Assembly: GCA_902800185.1 (NCBI GenBank)
Contig: CADCDK010000007.1
Span: 62,001-126,000 of the forward strand
DNA length: 64,000 bases
Origin: an uncultured Prevotellaceae bacterium
GTDB taxonomy: Bacteria > Bacteroidota > Bacteroidia > Bacteroidales > Bacteroidaceae
Reading direction: 5' to 3'
Shown: piece after piece, positions 61,144-64,000 of the stretch
How the letters are laid out: every line of letters begins with the position of its first letter
Numbering within the stretch: position 1 is the first letter of the stretch
Translations under genes and position numbers: made by a program
Notes under the pieces: model-generated
What the model was told of the DNA's origin: nothing
Seen by the model: only the letters and a program-made list of their open reading frames with translations
Database searches by the model: none

Positions 61144-62859
61144 ATGATGAAAGAGATAATTACAGGTTCAGAGGCGCTGATGCGCTCATTGGTTTGCGAA
61201 GGAGTGAAGACAATCTTTGGCTACCCAGGCGGTTCCATCATGCCCGTGTTCGACGCACTCTATGACTATACGCGTGGCGAAGGAAAGAAGTTCGACCACA
61301 TCTTGGTACGCCATGAACAGGGTGCTGCTCACGCTGCTCAGGGCTATGCCCGTGTGAGCGGAGAGGTGGGTGTGTGCATTGTGACCAGCGGTCCTGGCGC
61401 AACAAACACGTTGACAGGTGTTGCCGATGCTATGCTCGACTCAACCCCCATTGTTGTCATCTGTGGACAGGTGGGAACCGGTGCGCTTGGTACCGATGCT
61501 TTTCAGGAGGTTGACCTTGTGGGCGTTGCCCAGCCTATCTCGAAATGGAGCTATCAGATACGCCGTCCAGAGGATATCGCCTGGGCAGTGAGCCGTGCTT
61601 TTTATATCGCACGGAGTGGCAGACCTGGTCCCGTCGTGCTCGACTTCCCAAAGAATGCGCAAACCCATACCTGTGAATGGAATCCTGTCAAGGTGACCAG
61701 CGTGCGAAGTTATGTGCCTTATCCCACACCGAGTGAGGAGTCTATTGCTGAGGCTGCGCGGCTCATCAACGAAGCCCAGCGCCCGTTGGCACTGGTAGGA
61801 CAGGGCGTGGAGTTGGGCAATGCGCACAATGAACTGATTGAGTTTGTAGAGAAAGCTGATATTCCCGTCGGTCGTACGCTGTTGGGCTTGTCTGCCTTCT
61901 CCTCCCGTCATCCGCTGAACAAAGGCATGTTGGGCATGCACGGGCAGTATGCGGTGAACATGAAGACGCAGGAAGCCGATGTCATCATTGCTATTGGCAT
62001 GCGCTTCAGCGACCGTGTGACGGGACTTCCCTCCACCTATGCCAAGCAAGCCAAGATTATTCATCTCGATATAGACCACGCCGAGATAGACAAATGCATC
62101 AAGACCCATGTGGCGGTTATCGGTGACTGCAAGATGACATTGCCTGCCATCACGCGCCAATTGAAGAAAAATAACCATCGCGAATGGATAAAATCTTTCG
62201 ACCATTATTTCCAGATGGAGAAAGAGCAGGTCATCGAACCTGCCATCCATCCCACCGAGGGACCGTTGCTGATGGGAGAGGTGGTCAACGTCGTTGCCGA
62301 GGCGACGAAGGGTGAAGCCGTGCTTGTGACCGATGTAGGACAGAACCAGATGTTTGCCTCGCGCTATTTCCATTATAACAAGAAGCGCAGCATCGTCACC
62401 AGTGGTGGTCTGGGTACTATGGGATTCGGACTTCCCGCAGCTGTGGGAGCCACGTTTGGTGCTCCTGAGCGCACGATTTGTCTGTTCTGTGGTGATGGTG
62501 GCTTCCAGATGTGCATTCAGGAATTAGGTACCATCATGGAGCAGCAGGCACCAGTGAAGATCGTGCTTCTCAACAACAACTATTTGGGTAATGTGCGGCA
62601 ATGGCAGGACATGTTCTGGAACCACCGCCAATCGTTCACCAAGATGCTCAACCCCCAGTATCAGCTTATTGCCGAAGGTTATCATATTCCCTACGACGTG
62701 GTGACCGACCGCCAGGACCTTGCTGCCAAAGTAGCGAAGATGCTCAAGACAGAAGGTCCCTACCTGTTGGAGTGTGCCATCAAGGAGGAAGACGATGTCA
62801 TGCCCATGACACCTCCGGGAAAGAGCGTGGACGAGATGCAGCTTACTATTAATGAATAA
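61144..62859 (+). CDS. ilvB: Acetolactate synthase large subunit
   Basis: 571 residues. Catalytic Glu in VRHEQGAAHAAQGYAR, FAD region in the middle, and the TPP motif CGDGGFQMCIQELGT followed by LLNNNYLGNVRQWQ. It joins two pyruvates, or pyruvate and 2-ketobutyrate. A Met pair at the start (61144/61147) leaves the exact start open. TPP-dependent like the ferredoxin oxidoreductase upstream. Confidence 0.96.
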   Translation: MMKEIITGSEALMRSLVCEGVKTIFGYPGGSIMPVFDALYDYTRGEGKKFDHILVRHEQGAAHAAQGYARVSGEVGVCIVTSGPGATNTLTGVADAMLDSTPIVVICGQVGTGALGTDAFQEVDLVGVAQPISKWSYQIRRPEDIAWAVSRAFYIARSGRPGPVVLDFPKNAQTHTCEWNPVKVTSVRSYVPYPTPSEESIAEAARLINEAQRPLALVGQGVELGNAHNELIEFVEKADIPVGRTLLGLSAFSSRHPLNKGMLGMHGQYAVNMKTQEADVIIAIGMRFSDRVTGLPSTYAKQAKIIHLDIDHAEIDKCIKTHVAVIGDCKMTLPAITRQLKKNNHREWIKSFDHYFQMEKEQVIEPAIHPTEGPLLMGEVVNVVAEATKGEAVLVTDVGQNQMFASRYFHYNKKRSIVTSGGLGTMGFGLPAAVGATFGAPERTICLFCGDGGFQMCIQELGTIMEQQAPVKIVLLNNNYLGNVRQWQDMFWNHRQSFTKMLNPQYQLIAEGYHIPYDVVTDRQDLAAKVAKMLKTEGPYLLECAIKEEDDVMPMTPPGKSVDEMQLTINE

Positions 62860-62865
62860 TCGAAT

Positions 62866-63405
62866 ATGGAACAGGAGAAGAAACTATATACATTGCTCGT
62901 GTACTCAGAGAACATTGCAGGTATCTTGAATCAGATAACCGCCGTCTTTACTCGTCGGCAGGTGAACATCGAGAGCCTGAACGTGTCGGCATCGAGCATC
63001 AAGGACATCCACAAGTACACCATCACCGCATGGAGCGACGAGGAACAGATCACGAAAATTACCCGTCAGATAGAGAAGAAGATTGATGTGGTGAAGGCCA
63101 ACTTCTACACCGATGACCAGCTTTTCATTCACGAGGTGGCACTCTTCAAGATTTCCACTCCCATTCTGTTGGAGGAGCCCGAGGTTTCGCGTGCTATTCG
63201 TAAGAACGATGCCCGCATGATGGAGGTCAACCCCACGTACAGCACGGTGCTCTTGGCGGGTCTTACCCAGGATATTGCCCGTCTGTTCAACCGTCTGAAC
63301 GAGTTCAACTGTGTCCTGCAGTACACCCGTAGCGGCCGCATTGCCGTTACCCGTAGCATGGACGAAGAGGTGAGCCGTATGCTCGAAGAGCGAAGTGGAC
63401 AATAA
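62866..63405 (+). CDS. ilvN: Acetolactate synthase small subunit
   Basis: 179 residues. N-terminal ACT domain (YTLLVYSENIAGILNQITAV, FTRRQVNIESLNVSAS) that senses valine, and a C-terminal regulatory domain. Starts 6 bp after ilvB. Confidence 0.94.
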   Translation: MEQEKKLYTLLVYSENIAGILNQITAVFTRRQVNIESLNVSASSIKDIHKYTITAWSDEEQITKITRQIEKKIDVVKANFYTDDQLFIHEVALFKISTPILLEEPEVSRAIRKNDARMMEVNPTYSTVLLAGLTQDIARLFNRLNEFNCVLQYTRSGRIAVTRSMDEEVSRMLEERSGQ

Positions 63406-63423
63406 TCATGAATCGTTTTTGAT

Positions 63424-64000
63424 ATGACCAAAGTAGGACGATACGAATTTTTGGCAGAGCCGTTCCATTGCGACTTCTCCAATCGTCTCTTTATGGGACA
63501 TCTCGGCAATCACATGCTCAACGCTGCCGACTTCCATTCCAACGACCGAGGCTTCGGCATGCACTATCTCAACACCATCAACAAGACGTGGGTACTCTCT
63601 CGTCTGGCTATCGAGATGAAGGAAATGCCTCCCATGTACACCAAGTTCTATATAGAGACATGGGTGGAGAGTGCTATGCGTTTCTTTACCAACCGTAACT
63701 TTGCTGTTGTTGGTAATGATGCTACGGTCTATGGCTACGGCCGTTCTGTCTGGGCCATGATTGATACCGAAACACGCCAGCCCGCCGACCTCTTTGCCAT
63801 CAACGACGGAGCCATCAATGACTATATTGAGAAAGAGAAACCGTGTCCCATTGACAAGGGTGGTCGTGTGAAGATGAGCGACAATGCCGAGTTGGTACAT
63901 AGTATCAAGACATTCTATAATGATGTTGACATCAACGGACACATCAACAGTATCAAGTATATTGAGCACGTGCTCGACCTGTGGCCGATAGAGTGGTATC
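63424..64000 (+). CDS. Acyl-ACP thioesterase (3' truncated by the window end)
   Basis: 192 codons from the ATG at 63424 without a stop before the window ends. MTKVGRYEFLAEPFHCDFSN, then GHLGNHMLNAADFHSNDRGF, MHYLNTINKTWVLSRLAIEM and the second hot-dog block NDVDINGHINSIKYIEHVLD mark the FatA/FatB-like acyl-ACP thioesterase family. It releases fatty acids from acyl carrier protein. Its place 18 bp after ilvN, ahead of an expected ilvC, is a Bacteroidetes arrangement that may link it to branched-chain fatty acid supply. Confidence 0.9.
   Translation, partial: MTKVGRYEFLAEPFHCDFSNRLFMGHLGNHMLNAADFHSNDRGFGMHYLNTINKTWVLSRLAIEMKEMPPMYTKFYIETWVESAMRFFTNRNFAVVGNDATVYGYGRSVWAMIDTETRQPADLFAINDGAINDYIEKEKPCPIDKGGRVKMSDNAELVHSIKTFYNDVDINGHINSIKYIEHVLDLWPIEWY

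Noticed and set aside
1-64000. tRNA or rRNA genes
   Set aside because: Gaps between genes were read for cloverleaf and rRNA sequence and none was convincing; a covariance-model scan would be decisive.

Overview
The window looks like chromosomal DNA of a Bacteroidales bacterium close to Prevotella/Segatella. Many genes are preceded by the Bacteroidetes -7 box TAnnTTTG, often with a TTTG-like -33 element about 20 bp upstream. Gene content agrees: TonB-dependent receptors under TPP riboswitches, a PnuC-type thiamine transporter, a four-gene 2-oxoacid:ferredoxin oxidoreductase operon, a DUF3098 protein, a fused DAHP synthase-chorismate mutase, and an ilv operon carrying an acyl-ACP thioesterase. 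No rRNA, tRNA or CRISPR array was seen. The taxonomic label is inference.

Layout. 1-3.7 kb: end of a surface-type protein, a gene-poor gap with a 24-bp inverted repeat, an M48 lipoprotein peptidase, and an NfeD/SPFH pair. 3.7-9.6 kb (minus strand): ferredoxin-type aldo/keto reductase with a GH53 galactanase, a copper-type P-ATPase that lacks most of its nucleotide-binding domain, and a divergent UDP-GlcNAc 2-epimerase homologue. 9.6-13.9 kb: phenylalanine/tyrosine operon (pheA, aminotransferase, DAHP synthase-chorismate mutase, tyrA) preceded by a Tyr/Phe-rich leader peptide and an intrinsic terminator, with an antiterminator pairing readable by eye. 14-19.3 kb: ffh, folD, small TPR gene, rpsO, typA, rhaM. 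19.4-31.1 kb: AT-rich accessory island with a four-helix-bundle protein, a nuclease remnant, two orphan AT-rich genes, an AlbA_2/Schlafen-type protein with a 12-bp repeat array, a YgjP-like peptidase, a PD-(D/E)XK protein, possible DNA-glycosylase-like proteins, a three-gene unit ending in a WYL regulator, and an arginine/agmatine-deiminase-like enzyme.

31.3-39.7 kb is the most unusual part. A minus-strand thiamine operon (TPP aptamer, TonB receptor, PnuT) has been split in its 5' leader by an insertion sequence with 19-bp terminal inverted repeats and a GAATT target duplication. That IS has its own transposase cut in two by a second complete thiamine cassette on the opposite strand (TPP riboswitch, TonB receptor, PnuT, thiamine pyrophosphokinase). 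The first aptamer and its promoter now sit about 5 kb from the genes they once controlled.

39.7-64 kb is mostly housekeeping on the plus strand: tRNA nucleotidyltransferase, a lipoprotein, an outer-membrane barrel, an RND efflux triad, lpxA, a radical SAM gene (minus), ftsX-DUF3098-uppP-truB-queA-folK, the korDABC-type operon, an OmpA-family protein, and ilvD-ilvB-ilvN-thioesterase running off the end.

A recurring feature is low-complexity, drifting tandem repeats at gene junctions within presumed operons (2.14, 2.63, 11.9, 19.35, 44.3, 53.5 kb). Similar-looking tracts lie in frame inside several conserved proteins.
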